This document shows positions 20,348-31,800 of a stretch of 64,000 nucleotides of DNA, in pieces. Each line of letters opens with the position of its first letter. Position 1 is the stretch's first letter. The notes beneath the pieces were generated by a model. That model was given only the letters and a program-made list of their open reading frames with translations. It ran no database searches and was not told the DNA's origin. Both the position numbers and the translations under genes were made by a program. This DNA comes from Collybia mongolica (lineage: Eukaryota > Basidiomycota > Agaricomycetes > Agaricales > Clitocybaceae). The DNA lies in contig JAAXNY010000004.1 in NCBI GenBank assembly GCA_013420905.1, forward strand, positions 186,001-250,000, written 5' to 3'.

Positions 20348-22040
20348 ATGTCTTCCGACCTTCCACCGATTCCTAGTGATATCGCCTCTACGTAAGTGCA
20401 TACATCTGCACAGATTGGCATTTGGCTCACAGGGCTGTAGTACTGCGCCTCAGGTCAGTCTCTCGAACAATGCCTCAAAATAGTAGCCCATGAACCGCAT
20501 AGATCATTGGCACTCTGTTCAACTGGTGCCTTTATGGTGTATTATCTGTCCAAGTCTGTACGTGTGTTGGTGACTCTATTCTCTGAGAAATATTATTTAT
20601 CAGGTCCTGGTAGATATTTATCACCTCAACTTCCCCGAGGATAAGGTGTCCACAAAATGCCTAGGTACGTAAAGATCCACAATTAGAGCATCATCTACGT
20701 TTTACTCATGAAATGAGCCCACTTTTCCGCAGTATACGGAACGTACTTGTTAGAAGTGGTGCAAACTGCCCTCTCAACGGCAGACCTGTACTATTGGTTC
20801 GTGTATTTCTGGAACCACCCAAATTTATGCCTTAGTATAATTAAAAATGGCACAGGTTTGCTTCAGGATATGGCAACATGAACCATCTCGACTTTGATTA
20901 TTTCGGACCTTGGGATACACCCTTTCTATGTGGGGTCATAGCAGCTGTTGTGCAATGCTTCTTCGCATATCGTATCTGGATTCTGAAAAGGAACTACTGG
21001 TGGCTTAGTGTTCTGATTGTTCTGGTGGGTACTCTGAAGCGACGCAGGCACTTAACATGCTGCTCTTCTCATGCTCAATCCCATTACATAGACGTCCTTA
21101 GTTCAGACTGGCGGAGCCTTTGGAGCTGCTATACAGGTAGGCGCAGAATATTTGATGAGTTATATTTGACTCAATTGCCGTTAGGGGTACATAGTACGAA
21201 ATTTCAGCCGATTTCACAAGGATTCGGTGCTCCCTGCCTCTTTTTATGTATGAATAATTTTCTCGAATAATGGAACGGCGCAGCTAACCTCTTACATATG
21301 TACAGATATGGCTTCTTGGAGACGCCGTTTCAGATATTATAATAGCAGGATCAATGCTGTATCTTGTATTGTAATTTCTATTAGGAACTACCAGCATAAA
21401 CACTAATGATATTTGCGCAGTTCCACAAATCCAAGAAGCAGGACTATCAATATGCCAACAAAATCCTTACTCGGCTCGTCAGACTAATTGTGGAGACAAA
21501 TACACTAACAGGTAAGTCTCAAGACACGTCAATAATCAAAAAGCGGTCTAATAAATATTTTAGCAAGCATGGCCTTGTTGTCCTTTATCTTATACGCCGG
21601 ATTTCCTGTACGTATTAGCTAATCTGTTTGACGATTTGCTATCATTTACTATCGCTACAACAGGGAAGTCAGTTTTTTATTTGCACGTGAGTAATACATA
21701 GGAAAAACGTGCTTGGTCGAGCTGAATAAAATCACAAGAACATTGGTAATGGGCAAGCTGTAAGTTCGTTCCCCCATATCTCTCTATTCCTGTATCTCAG
21801 TCACTCCAAATTAGGTATTCAAATACGCTTCTGGTCACATTCAACAATCGATTAGTTCTTCGGAAAGTCGCAGCTGAGGAATCCCCTACAGATCCAAGGG
21901 CGCGTGTCCGGGGTTCTGATGTTTACACTGAATCTTCGAACAAGACGACTCTGGTATCCAATGCTTCAGAAAGTGTGGTCGGAAATACGTATCATCTCAG
22001 CCCGGATGGATTCCAGGTCAACGAGCACCGGTATTATTGA
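20348..22040 (+). CDS. DUF6534-type multi-pass membrane protein, 14 exons
   Basis: Exons: 20348-20391, 20441-20453, 20503-20557, 20614-20664, 20733-20802, 20856-21024, 21092-21136, 21185-21226, 21306-21365, 21421-21511, 21564-21607, 21664-21686, 21739-21759, 21815-22040. All junctions are GT-AG, all phases agree, and the total of 954 nt gives 317 residues. Recognisable segments: IIGTLFNWCLYGVLSVQVY (first membrane helix), SGYGNMNHL, WDTPFLCGVIAAVVQCFFA, WLLGDAVSDIIIAGSM, then the hallmark DUF6534 part LTRLVRLIVETNTLT and YSNTLLVTFNNR. The tail is polar. About seven membrane helices are expected; function is unknown (a receptor-like topology has been suggested for the family). Exon 2 is only 13 nt. 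No lesion is seen, so I consider it intact. Confidence 0.88.
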
Positions 22041-22745
22041 GCAATTAGTTTTGGTTCTGTGATCGGTATTACTACTTTTCATCCATCCCTTCGGACTATG
22101 TCGTTCCCTTGCCGTTCAAAGTTTTTGACGGAGTATTTATACAAATATCTAAGACAATTTTATGATTGTATTGGCCTTTGTATTCAGGAAAACGCTTTTC
22201 GACGCGTACATAGTGCCAACCTATCACTCTCAGGTGGGAGGTGTGCCCTGACATGCGAATGCGGGTGAAGGTATAGGCGGGGTGCTTGCGAGCGCACGAT
22301 CATATGTGTTTCTTTATATTGACGAGCAAGAGTGGGCAGGGACTGTCCATTCGTTCTATGCGCATGCAAGGGTAATAGACGGATCATTGATGCGAAAAAA
22401 GTGCCTGAAGGAGGAAGGCGTATTGAACAATTACCATTCCTCCAAACTTCTTCGACGCTTCATCAATAGATGGGTCCAGGCCCGAATACTTGTTGGCAGT
22501 TCCATCAACCCAGAACGGAAAAAAGAAGGAAGTAATAATGACACCCTGTGAGAGGACCAACTGTATATAGGTGGCGGGGCCTGCCAAGACGACCTGTCGT
22601 TTCGAGGAAGGCCTCAATCTTTGTTACCCCCGAACCTCCAATATCGCGCCGGCCAAACCAGCATTACTACATACCACTTTCAACCTATAGATAATTTTTT
22701 TAGTTTATATGCACTGCTAACTTCGCTAGAGCAAAACTGCCGTAT
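22041..22745. other. No gene seen
   Basis: Downstream of the DUF6534 gene only short unrelated frames occur. Some of it must be 3' untranslated region. Confidence 0.4.
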
Positions 22746-23033
22746 CTAGGAGGGACAGTTCGCTACGACGAGCACTGTGCTCAAGGCGTTTGCAGGTAAT
22801 ACGCCAGTCACTTCAGCTCAGAGGACATACAGGGAGGATACAGAACGCACCCGCTTGCAGAATGTCGCCAAAGATCCTCGGGGAGATGTTCAAACTCCTT
22901 ATCCTCAGAACATTGGTCATGCCGACCCAGGAGTTCAGCGCGGTCTGGAGTGTGGGGTACACGTGTTCTACATGGCAAGCCGCCGCTTTCGCTGTCTATG
23001 GAGTCACCACTGCGAATCGAACCTTGATTGGTG
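22746..23033 (+). pseudogene. F-box protein N-terminal relic
   Basis: One frame reads LRRALCSRRLQVIRQSLQLRG, then PACRMSPKILGEMFKLLI, then MPTQEFSAVWSVGYTCSTWQAA. This is the coiled coil plus F-box plus CSTW segment typical of agaric F-box proteins. The frame ends soon after, with no LRR part. It may be a relic of the same family as the pieces at about 18.6 kb and 12 kb. Confidence 0.55.
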
Positions 23034-24576
23034 AAGTGCATTTTGTTATTCGCTATCGCTTGAAAAAGACATGTACAAGTGACTCACCTCGCTCGATTGT
23101 GATTGCCCCTCCAAGCCTCATGGGATAAGACATCCGTAGCAGTTGCGGAGGATGCTAGCTTGACGCATTCTTGAAAATGCTGAAACATCCGGTATTGTTG
23201 ACTGTGTTTCATTTGACCCTTCTATGTGATACTTCAGATGTGAGTGCCTGGTCCTAGCCGTGAGAAGAGATGGTTGTGAGCCGCACCATTGAGGAAGATA
23301 TTTAGTACTCATTTGTTCATAGGCCTGATGATGGCGTCGCGGATACGAATGTATTCGTCCTGACGCACAATAGCTCTCCAGGGCCCCCCGTACATCCAGT
23401 CTCAATATCCAGCCGGTGACCCAATCCCTCCGTTGTTACGTCAACTTAAGCGTCGTCAGCAAGAACTGCACCTGCATCTGGACCGCCCCACCCTCCATCT
23501 ACTTCCGCATCAAGATCACGGACACGGGTGGGGCATGGGTCGGGGCATGGCTGAGCTCGTTTAGGAGTGTGGATGCGAAAATACGGCAGGATCCATGCGC
23601 AACACTGTTTCGAACAGGCAGCAACGGCTGAGAACACATATCATGATGTTAACGTGGGAACAACTACCACAACTGAAGGTCTAACTGATATGAAATTGCT
23701 TCCTTATCCAGTCGACGTCGAACGTACACGGTACGTTGATCTTTCCTTGATCTTTGAATTTGGATTTGAATTCGCGTTCTCGATGATCGTGGTCTCCGTC
23801 CGAGGGTGGAAGCATGATGCGTCGCCAATAACGGTCATGATGTGCGTAGATTTGCGTTTATGGTAATACACTGAAGAGTGGGTCAAGGTTGCATGAGGGG
23901 AGCATGAGACTTTCCGTCAAGATAAGGAATATGGGGGATGTGCACGAGGATTTAGGACTGAATGGATGTCATTGTCATGCGAGGCAAGGTCTCTGCTGAG
24001 TTTCAGTTTGGATTACGATCGTAATCTTGATGTGGACCTATGCGTCTGTTGATATAAGCGCTGGGTGGACTCGGCTTGTACGTTGGGTTGTTACAGAGCA
24101 GTAAGTGCGTCGTGCATCGTAGAAATAGTGATCGTATGTGCGTTCCTGTTTGTAATGGAAATTGGCATAAATCATAATACGCACCACGGTCTGTGATGTG
24201 CTTTCCCATGAACACGGGTTCCCTGTTAAGTTGACATAGGAGATACTTTAGTCGCGACATCAAGCCTTGATAGTAGGTTCGAAAGCGTTTGACCTGGGTG
24301 TGCTTGATTTAATCCTGCCCCGCCACTATCGCAATTTGTATCGATTGCGCCTTTCGTTGCCTTTCGTTGTACAGCCATAATCAGGTCGACGAATGGACGA
24401 AGTTACGCCTCCTGGGTACTAACCATGTAAAAGTATAATTGCTGGGACCCAGAAAACGGGACCACAGGGATGTGAGTTTGCAACAACAAGCGTGTCGTAC
24501 ACCCATTGGTTTTCACCACGTGATTATACGAACCCGTGATCATGTTGTTTTGACGCATCGGAATCAAGGGGGCACC
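23034..24576. other. No gene seen
   Basis: No recognisable coding sequence or RNA gene was found on either strand. Confidence 0.4.
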
Positions 24577-24606
24577 GGGATTCGAACGCGGAACCCGGGG
24601 TAGGGG
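24577..24606 (-). repeat. tRNA T-arm-like fragment
   Basis: The minus strand contains CCGCGTTCGAATCCCGGTGCCCCC. This matches a B box and the 3' half of a tRNA (one T-stem mismatch), but no D-arm or matching 5' acceptor strand is found upstream. It is likely a tRNA-derived relic or SINE head. Confidence 0.35.
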
Positions 24607-24871
24607 GGGGTGGGTCAAACTCAGCTTAAAAATATTTTCTTAAAATACTTCGAAATCTATTTTTAATGCATAGCAACAACGTCGGGACACATCTCAGAGT
24701 CGGGACAGACAACGAGCTTCGTTCGAAGCACTAGATAGTAGAGAAAAAATGTATTTCGTTCACATTTCCTACCAATTACGAAGGAAAAACCCGTTGAATG
24801 GTGAAAGGAAAGGTATGAGTCTTGGATTCAATGAATTAACTTAAACGAGTTCACTCACCAAGGCAGACGAA

Positions 24872-25168
24872 GGCAAAGGAGAGACTCAAGTTCAATGATT
24901 CTACGACGGTGGTTTGCCCATCCTGTGGTGAAGATGTGCGTGTTGGAACGGCTGGACCTGCTGGCCTTGCACAACATGAAGGAAAGGGGCCATGTTGTAA
25001 AGCTCAAGCCAAGAAAAACCAGCAAAAAAAGACCAGAACACTGTTCGACATTGGTTTAAAGAAGGCTAGAGATGTCCCGGCTAGCGTTGTTAACATTAAT
25101 ATTTGTTCTGTCGATACTCATCTGCTCTTTGGTCTCCGAATTCAAGTTCCATTTAGAATGTTTAAACT
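24872..25168 (+). pseudogene. Zinc-motif repeat-protein fragment
   Basis: The frame contains VVCPSCGEDVRVG, then LAQHEGKGPC, then a Lys/Gln-rich run and TLFDIGLKKA. The CPxCG...H-x5-C arrangement resembles the N-terminal zinc module of repeat-associated proteins common in agaric genomes. The frame closes after about 90 residues with no catalytic domain, so this is a fragment. I cannot name the parent family. Confidence 0.4.
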
Positions 25169-25580
25169 TTGAATGTGCACCTAGAGGCTGGCGTTGTGAG
25201 AACCATGCGAGCCATCCGCGAAAACGCGCACGAGTGGCATAGGATGTATTTGAGCTGTGTAACAGACATGCTGCACAATGTAGGCACGCTTGCCTGGACG
25301 GCAGATATAAAATATTACCTATGTTTTTCTTAGAATAGCCTTTTTGGGCCAGACATAACCATTTTAGGCAGCACTGAGGGGGGGGGGGGGGGTTGGCAAG
25401 ACCTTAAAGAAAAAAATCGACCCGCCCATATTAAAATATGTATTTACTATTAATGTATCATGTTCACTATCAATATATGATATTATCCTATCAATGTATG
25501 TAGAACATTAGTAAATAAAATAGTAAGTAAACTCTTATATGTAAGTAAGTAATTTATAATAGTAGAAGAAAGTAAGTGAG

Positions 25581-25621
25581 TCTGCACAGACTCTGTGGAG
25601 TCCATGCAGAGTCTGTGCAGA
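25581..25621. repeat. Perfect 15-bp hairpin
   Basis: TCTGCACAGACTCTG (25581-25595) is followed by an 11-base loop and its exact complement CAGAGTCTGTGCAGA (25607-25621). It sits in an AT-rich block just after a G13-like run at about 25378-25392. Confidence 0.9.
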
Positions 25622-25682
25622 GTCCACAAGGACATGTGGGGGACTGTAAAATACAAGAAAATTATCCTATACATCTCCTTTT

Positions 25683-25880
25683 ATTGGATGAAAATCATCC
25701 TATATATCCCCTTGTATGGGATGAAATTCACTGCTTTTATTAGATGAAATTCATTCCATTAATAGATGGTATTTTAACAGTACAATTTCACCCTCTTAAA
25801 GGAATATGTGGGATGAAATTTCATCCTATTTTCATACCCCTTAATTTCATCCACTAAACTTAGGAAAAACCCTTTCATCC
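25683..25880. repeat. GGATGAAA/TTTCATCC palindromic word cluster
   Basis: Copies include ggatgaaaatcatcc (about 25687), gggatgaaattca (about 25719), agatgaaattcatt (about 25743), the perfect palindrome GGATGAAATTTCATCC (about 25811) and two single TTTCATCC words (about 25846 and 25875). The rest is AT-rich and non-coding. Confidence 0.65.
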
Positions 25881-25899
25881 ATTAAGTGGGGGAAAAACC

Positions 25900-26335
25900 A
25901 CCCCCACCAGGTGCACAGTGAGTGTGGTAACAGTTCCTCAACAAGTTGAGGAGGGAGATCATTGAAGAAGCGCTAGTATACTTGCATCTGAGCTGCCCCT
26001 GTGGTGGTAATGGTTGATCACAATGAGCATCATAATTTTGGCATGATTCATAGTTTATGTGCTGTGTATGAGGAGTGTGGGTGTATTGTGTGGGAGGGTA
26101 TAAATATTGAGGTTTTGGAGCCTCCAGTTGGATGGGTGGAAACCTGTTAGGTGATAGAATTCCATAATCAGGTCAGATGAGCATATGGGGATTATGTATA
26201 TGAGAGTTCTGTACTACGTTGATTTGCGGGTCAGGGTACTGAAAGCATGATTTTTGTGTAGTCTTAAAATAAACACTTTCTAGGCTCTATATTTCATCCT
26301 TACGGCCATCATGCCCGCATTTCAACGCCACTTAA
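25900..26335. other. No certain gene; open minus-strand frame
   Basis: On the minus strand a Pro/Gln/Tyr/His-rich frame runs through most of the interval with one TGA. It looks protein-like but I recognise nothing in it. Confidence 0.3.
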
Positions 26336-26689
26336 CTGATAGCCAATCTTCGATCTAATCTCCATATCTTTGGGTACACAGCCAGGAGCCTGTGGAAGGG
26401 CACCAAACGGCTCATGGCGACCTACGCCTCTCTCGAGGGTTATGCCTTTTCCGTAGATCACGGAAGGGTACAGTTCCGCAATCAAGGCATTTATATCGGC
26501 ATTGCACAGACTCTACTCCGTTCGAAAACCTTCCAATTACCCCGAGTCCAGGGGGTCATTCTGGCTGGACTCACCAGCAACGCTACATCAATCTCCGGGG
26601 ATCTCTGTCCGGCACGCGAACAAATGGGCTTAGAACCAGGCACTGGCGTCAAGATCAGGGTGATGTCGAAAGTTTGTGTCAACGCCTAA
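26336..26689 (+). CDS. Hypothetical protein fragment
   Basis: An open frame of about 118 codons after TAA 26333-26335 reads FGYTARSLWKGTKRLM, then SLEGYAFSVDHGRVQF and NQGIYIGIAQTLL, and ends at TAA. The composition is balanced and protein-like, and there is no ATG at its 5' end before MATYASL at 26414. I do not recognise a family. It lies head-on, 187 bp from the 3' end of the FAD oxidase gene, and may be the 3' exon of a degraded gene. Confidence 0.3.
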   Translation: MIANLRSNLHIFGYTARSLWKGTKRLMATYASLEGYAFSVDHGRVQFRNQGIYIGIAQTLLRSKTFQLPRVQGVILAGLTSNATSISGDLCPAREQMGLEPGTGVKIRVMSKVCVNA

Positions 26690-26875
26690 TCTCCACAGCA
26701 ATAAACTCCTACCGTAAGTGAACAAACTTGATGCGTGCTTTAGGATGGGAACATCTAGCAAGAAATAGATTATTTTCAACATCTGCACCCAAGTATACAA
26801 AGTAAATACGCTACACCTATATACTGAAACCACTCAATAAAACGTCCGTTCCGTTCATTACGCATAGAACCTGAA

Positions 26876-28818
26876 TCACTCCTGGACAGCAGTGGGGAAA
26901 GCAAACATGTCCCTGGGGTCATATTTGTCCTTCAAGGCCTGCAAGCGCGGGTAATGCGCGCCGTAATAGCGTTTTTGCCCTAGCGAATTGAGGGTGAGAA
27001 ACACAGTTCAAGAGCCAATGGAAGTCTACGTACAGTCCGCAAGCCTATCATCGATATAGTTCGCATATGCACTGTAAAAGCACAACATTTTATTAGAAAA
27101 ATAATGTGGGTGGAGCACAGTCAACTTGGAATGCTCACCCGTAATCCCAGTTTGCGGGACTGTTAGAGATGATGCTATTTACGAGATCTAAAAGTTCACA
27201 TGAGTAGGATGTCTAATTCTTATAGCATATCAGGTCAACTCACTATCCAAGAACGTGAAGCCGTATTGTGGGTAGGGCGGCTGTTGGCCAGGGGAGGATG
27301 CGTAGAATTGGATGGTGAATGTTGAGCTTCTGTGAGCGAATGCGGTCGCGTCTGCGGGTACAGCGTTGATGGCGGAGTTCTTTCCTCCGTAGAGTTCGAC
27401 CTGGACGAACCATTCCTAAATCATAATGTATTAGCCTCCAAGGCCCCCCACAGACCACAGAAAGAGCGGTGTGTACCGTTTTCGAATCGAAGCCCTCATT
27501 CGCCAGATACCGCGCAAAGGCCGTGCGCGCTTTGAGCGACATGGGCGAGTTCTGGGGAGTCATGAGCGACTTCGCATAGAACGTATCATGACCGTCTGGT
27601 TTCGCGTGTGTGTTCAGCGGCTCCCCGGCCAGATACTCAACGCTATTAATATACGTCCCCGGCGTGAGCGTCACCTTTGGTCCCTTTGGCATCATTCTCA
27701 AGAACGGCGCAATAGTCGCGTTGAGCTTTCCCGCAGCGCCGTACCACCCTCCCGTAACGTGAAACACGACTGTCCCCTTTCTCGGCCCCCGGAAGAGGTT
27801 GATCTCGCCGTCGATCTCGGGAGGAATATTCGTTTGTGCATATGTTTCGAACGCGCCGATCCCCTTTGCTGCAGCGTCGACGTCGAGGGTCCATTCGTAT
27901 TCGAAGATGGTGGCGGAGGGGGGTGCAGGGAAGGTCTTGACTTCGATCGAAGTGACGGTTCCAAAAGACCCACCGGAGCCTCGCATGCCCTGTTGGGGTC
28001 AAGGTTATGTGATGAATCATGCGTGCTGTGAAGGGTGGAAGCGTACCCAGAATAGGTCAGAGTTCTGCTGGTCGTTAGCTGTGATTATGGTGCCGTTGGC
28101 CAAAACCATGTTTACAGTGGAGATGGTATCCAGTGTGAGGCCCCACATGCGTGAAGTAAACCCGAAACCGCCGTAAGCTGAAATGCGAAGATTGTAAGTT
28201 GCAGGGAGTTCTGTATGACGAGAATGTGCACTCACATGCATGTCCGCCGATGCCGACGTAGGCGCAGGTACCGTGCGGTATGGCCCTTCCGGCTTTCGAC
28301 AGTGCGAGAGCGATGTCTCCCAGACGATTTCCACTCTCGATGATAGCGGTGCCTTTTGAGGAATTGGCCGTCACTTTGTTGAAATTTTGCATGTCCAACA
28401 CAATGATGCCGTCCTTCCCTCCTAGACCATTCGCGATATAGCTATGCTATTAGACAGGGTATTAGATGCATGAATGACTGTAGAACAAACAGGTACTTAC
28501 GCCCCCACCGCGCGCGACGGCTTTCATATTATTCGAGTAACTGAGCTTGAGAATTTCAGAGACATCCAGAGGGGTCGTCGGGTATGTAACGACAGCGGGT
28601 TTGAAGTCAAAGCGCAAGTTAACTGCATCATACAGGAGGTATCAGTAAGGGAACCATGATGTTATGAAACGAGACGTACATGGGGTGCTAGCAGCAACAT
28701 ATTTAGGGTCCCCGGGGAACACTGCAGTAATCCCTGCAGCAGTGAGACCGTCTCTCAAGTTGGCCGCAAAGGCGAAAGTAGAGGCGAGAATAAGAAGCAA
28801 AGAATGGAAGAATAACAT
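26876..28818 (-). CDS. Secreted FAD-linked oxidase (BBE/glucooligosaccharide oxidase type)
   Basis: Exons on the minus strand: 28680-28818, 28501-28622, 28236-28446, 28047-28177, 27477-27989, 27244-27415, 27139-27187, 27034-27071, 26876-26979. All are GT-AG with matching phases; 1479 nt give 492 residues. A signal peptide (MLFFHSLLLILASTFAFA) leads the protein. The FAD-binding PCMH fold shows VARGGGHSYIANG with His88 and PHGTCAYVGIGGHA with Cys148, the pair that holds FAD by two covalent bonds in glucooligosaccharide oxidases. MRGSGGSFG follows. The C-terminal berberine-bridge domain (YYGAHYPRLQ, KYDPRDMFAFP) closes it. It probably oxidises a sugar or alcohol outside the cell, forming hydrogen peroxide. 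The substrate is not predictable. No lesion seen. Confidence 0.9.
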
Positions 28819-28877
28819 CTCCGTCCGCTTAATGATACTGCGGGAGTGATGGGAGCTGGACTGCGTTTGAACAGGCG

Positions 28878-28885
28878 TTTATATA
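28878..28885 (-). promoter_or_regulatory. TATA box of the FAD oxidase
   Basis: TATATAAA on the minus strand lies about 60 bp upstream of the ATG at 28818. Confidence 0.55.
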
Positions 28886-31800
28886 CTAACTTTGAGCAGT
28901 GAAATGAACGGTGATCCGCCCTACTCGGTTAAGCTCGCCTGGATATGAACATAGGAGAATTGGTAAGTATCTTACGGCACCTCTGAAACGTATAATGTCC
29001 GCGCTTGAAGATTATGTTTTTATTCAGCACTGCGGCCCGCGCGTATAGAAATTCCATGACGCAATTGTCGGGCCTCTTCGTCGGGGGAAGTGGACGAAAT
29101 GCAGAAGCTCCGGCGATCACGGCAATATTTTGCGCTAAATGGAGGAAACGGCATCGTCGATGGGGTTCTAAGCCCTAGCCTAAAAGACATTCGGTTCACC
29201 CGGCTACAGCTCTTTGGAAGATGCTGCGACAGCGACACACGGGAGTTGTAGTTTAGGGGTTACCCAGGTTGAATTCTTCACTATTCAAGGCGTGCCTAAG
29301 ACTCCCCTAATTCTAAAAAGGTGACTCACATACCGTGAAACAACGATGTTTAAGCTCACCACATGGATGTTCAGCCACCTCGCTAAAACACTACAATTTT
29401 AGGGTTTCAAGATAAGTTTAGAAATGCGGATGGAAAAAAATGGCCGTCAGGGAATATGGCCAGGCACGGGGTTGTCTGTAAATGTATACAATGTGCTGCA
29501 ATCGTATATGCCGTACTGCCGCTGTAAGCATCCAAAGGCCACACTATCGGACGTGCCCTATAGCAGTAATGTTCACTCGAGCTCTCCGCTCGAGCTCCTC
29601 GGAAAGATTGTCCTGTTCCTCATCCCCGGCGGAACACTTACCATCCTCTTAGGCGATTTCGACACGCACTTTGGGGAAACATATGCGCGCGCTAGTTCGA
29701 TTTGGGTGGTGATAGGAGGTGTAATCTCGTCGTACCCCGTTAATATAACAATACACACTCTGACACAAATATATACAAACACAACAAACCTGGTTCGACT
29801 ACCAGATGGGGTAGTTATAGTATAGGCCCTCTGAAGTACATTTTCTTTCTCGCGCCCGAGCAGTTTTTACTGGAAACACAAACTCGAGTCTAAGAAACAG
29901 GTACGCATTTTTTAAGGTGTCCTTTCTGTCCTCTCAATATTTGCTCCATAACTTAATGGAGGATACAACTGTTACACCAAAGAGATGCATAAAGTCAGAA
30001 CGTGTGTAGTACGCTGAGATTCCCGGTGAGTCTGCAGGTTGTGGTGGGCACGGGCAGTCGATCCTATTGTACGACCTTGGTCAGGAGTTTGCGTCCCCGT
30101 GAAATGACTCTTCATGAAAAAAAGATAGCAAGCCACGCGTTTTTTCGCCCTTTAAAAGTCCAGGACGGCAGTAATGTAGCCTGAATCCTCCTGGAAGCGC
30201 CAAAAAATGAGCGATTGCAGCGCGCGCTTTGCCATATCTAAAAATTGAACCTAGGACGCTCCGAGTGATCCTCTCGAGTCTTGTCAGGCCGGAGCATGGG
30301 CTGCTAGGCTAACGTACCATAAAAATACATGAAGAAAATTTCGTGATCTCCCCGGAAAATATAGCTGGGGTGATATGATATGTGGGACTAAGATAGGTCT
30401 AAGCTTGTTTTGAGTCGAATGTAATTGGAGGCTTGCGGGGTAGATAGAGGGATGTATTGAAAACAAACAGGGCTCAAAGAAAAAGATATCAGCCATATTT
30501 AACGCGTTTAATTGATTCCTTAGATGAATTCTGATGATGGGACGGGAAGGGTTAAAGGGGTGCGGCCCGCATCAACCCGTATTTACATAAGAACACGTGT
30601 TCGGCTAATAAGACTCAGAATGACCGAAAAGTCCGTGGTTAATCACGACGAACACCACGCCCTTCTTGTTATTTGATCTTTTCTCATCTTATGATCTCCT
30701 CCGAGTCATGCTCACTATGAATTCAGAACAAGATAGTAAGCATCCTCCCTCAATCAGCTTTTGAGGGTCTCGCCTCTGATCTCAGTCGACGCTTTCACGG
30801 CACTGTAAACTTTTCCATGATCCGTATAAAAGGGTCTCATTTCACACAGGGATTACCAAACATCAGCACCCAAACTGGTATATCCGCTTTAAAGCGACCG
30901 AATTTATATCGTCAAAACCTGTTGATCAACACCAATTTCCTGGCAGCAGCTCCGCGTCAGTTGTCTATCACCTCCGCAGTCGGTTATGACATTCTCGTTC
31001 CGTACTCTAGGATGGGAATCTCAAGTCAATAGAGAGTATTGTGGTACTCTTTCGTGTTCAGGCTGCTGGAGTCACTACGGATCGTTTTTGGTGAGGAAGG
31101 CTGGACGTTCGTATTGCAGAGGTCCATCTCGATAGGTACACCTTCGACCCGATTGCAATAGGTTCTGCTGTGAGTCTTGTTAGAACAAAGTCGGATTCGG
31201 CGGAACTAGGCAAAAAAACTTACCTTGCGGTGATTCCCGTGATCCTATGCCCCAAGTGGCAAGTCGTCAATCACATCATTACGTGGTTGAGCTTCCTTCA
31301 GAGCTACGATGTTAGTACCGGTATCATAACAGATGTCCTAGGACACATATACGAAACCAACCCACTAGCTATCCCACTCGCGAAACAGACTCCACAAAAT
31401 TCAGGCGACTTAGTTTGGTGTATACGTATAGTAAGTTTTTAATACCTCTACCTGCTGCGCAATTATATGTGTCCGGATGACATCATGGTCTCATACGAAG
31501 GTTCAGATGATTGAAACAAGGGCTCAGTCTGAATAACCGAAGTCCACAGTCGAAACCCAATAGCCAACAAGTGGGTCATAGCACACATTAAACTTTGTTC
31601 GATCAATGATATTTAATCTGGTGGTAGATAGAAGCTTTATTTTTAACTTTCCTTCCTTCGTATTCCATCTACATCGCTTTTTCCAATGGATCGGTTTCTT
31701 GGGATAACGGTAGAACTTTGTCTCAACCGAACCTTCTGTGTACTCTGACCGCTCACGTAAATTAAACAGCTATGGTATAAACAGTGATCAAGCGGTATTC

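Noticed and set aside
24577..24606. Complete tRNA gene
   Set aside because: Only the T-arm and 3' acceptor half are present; there is no D-arm and no pairing 5' strand.
25929..26255. Minus-strand Pro/Gln-rich protein
   Set aside because: The frame is interrupted by TGA, the composition is low-complexity, and no domain or splice sites support it.
29780..29815. tRNA-like GGTTCGACTACC
   Set aside because: It is an imperfect B box with no A box or acceptor pairing around it.
30817..31442. Protein-like frames between 30.8 and 31.4 kb
   Set aside because: Frames change without plausible introns and no family is recognisable.
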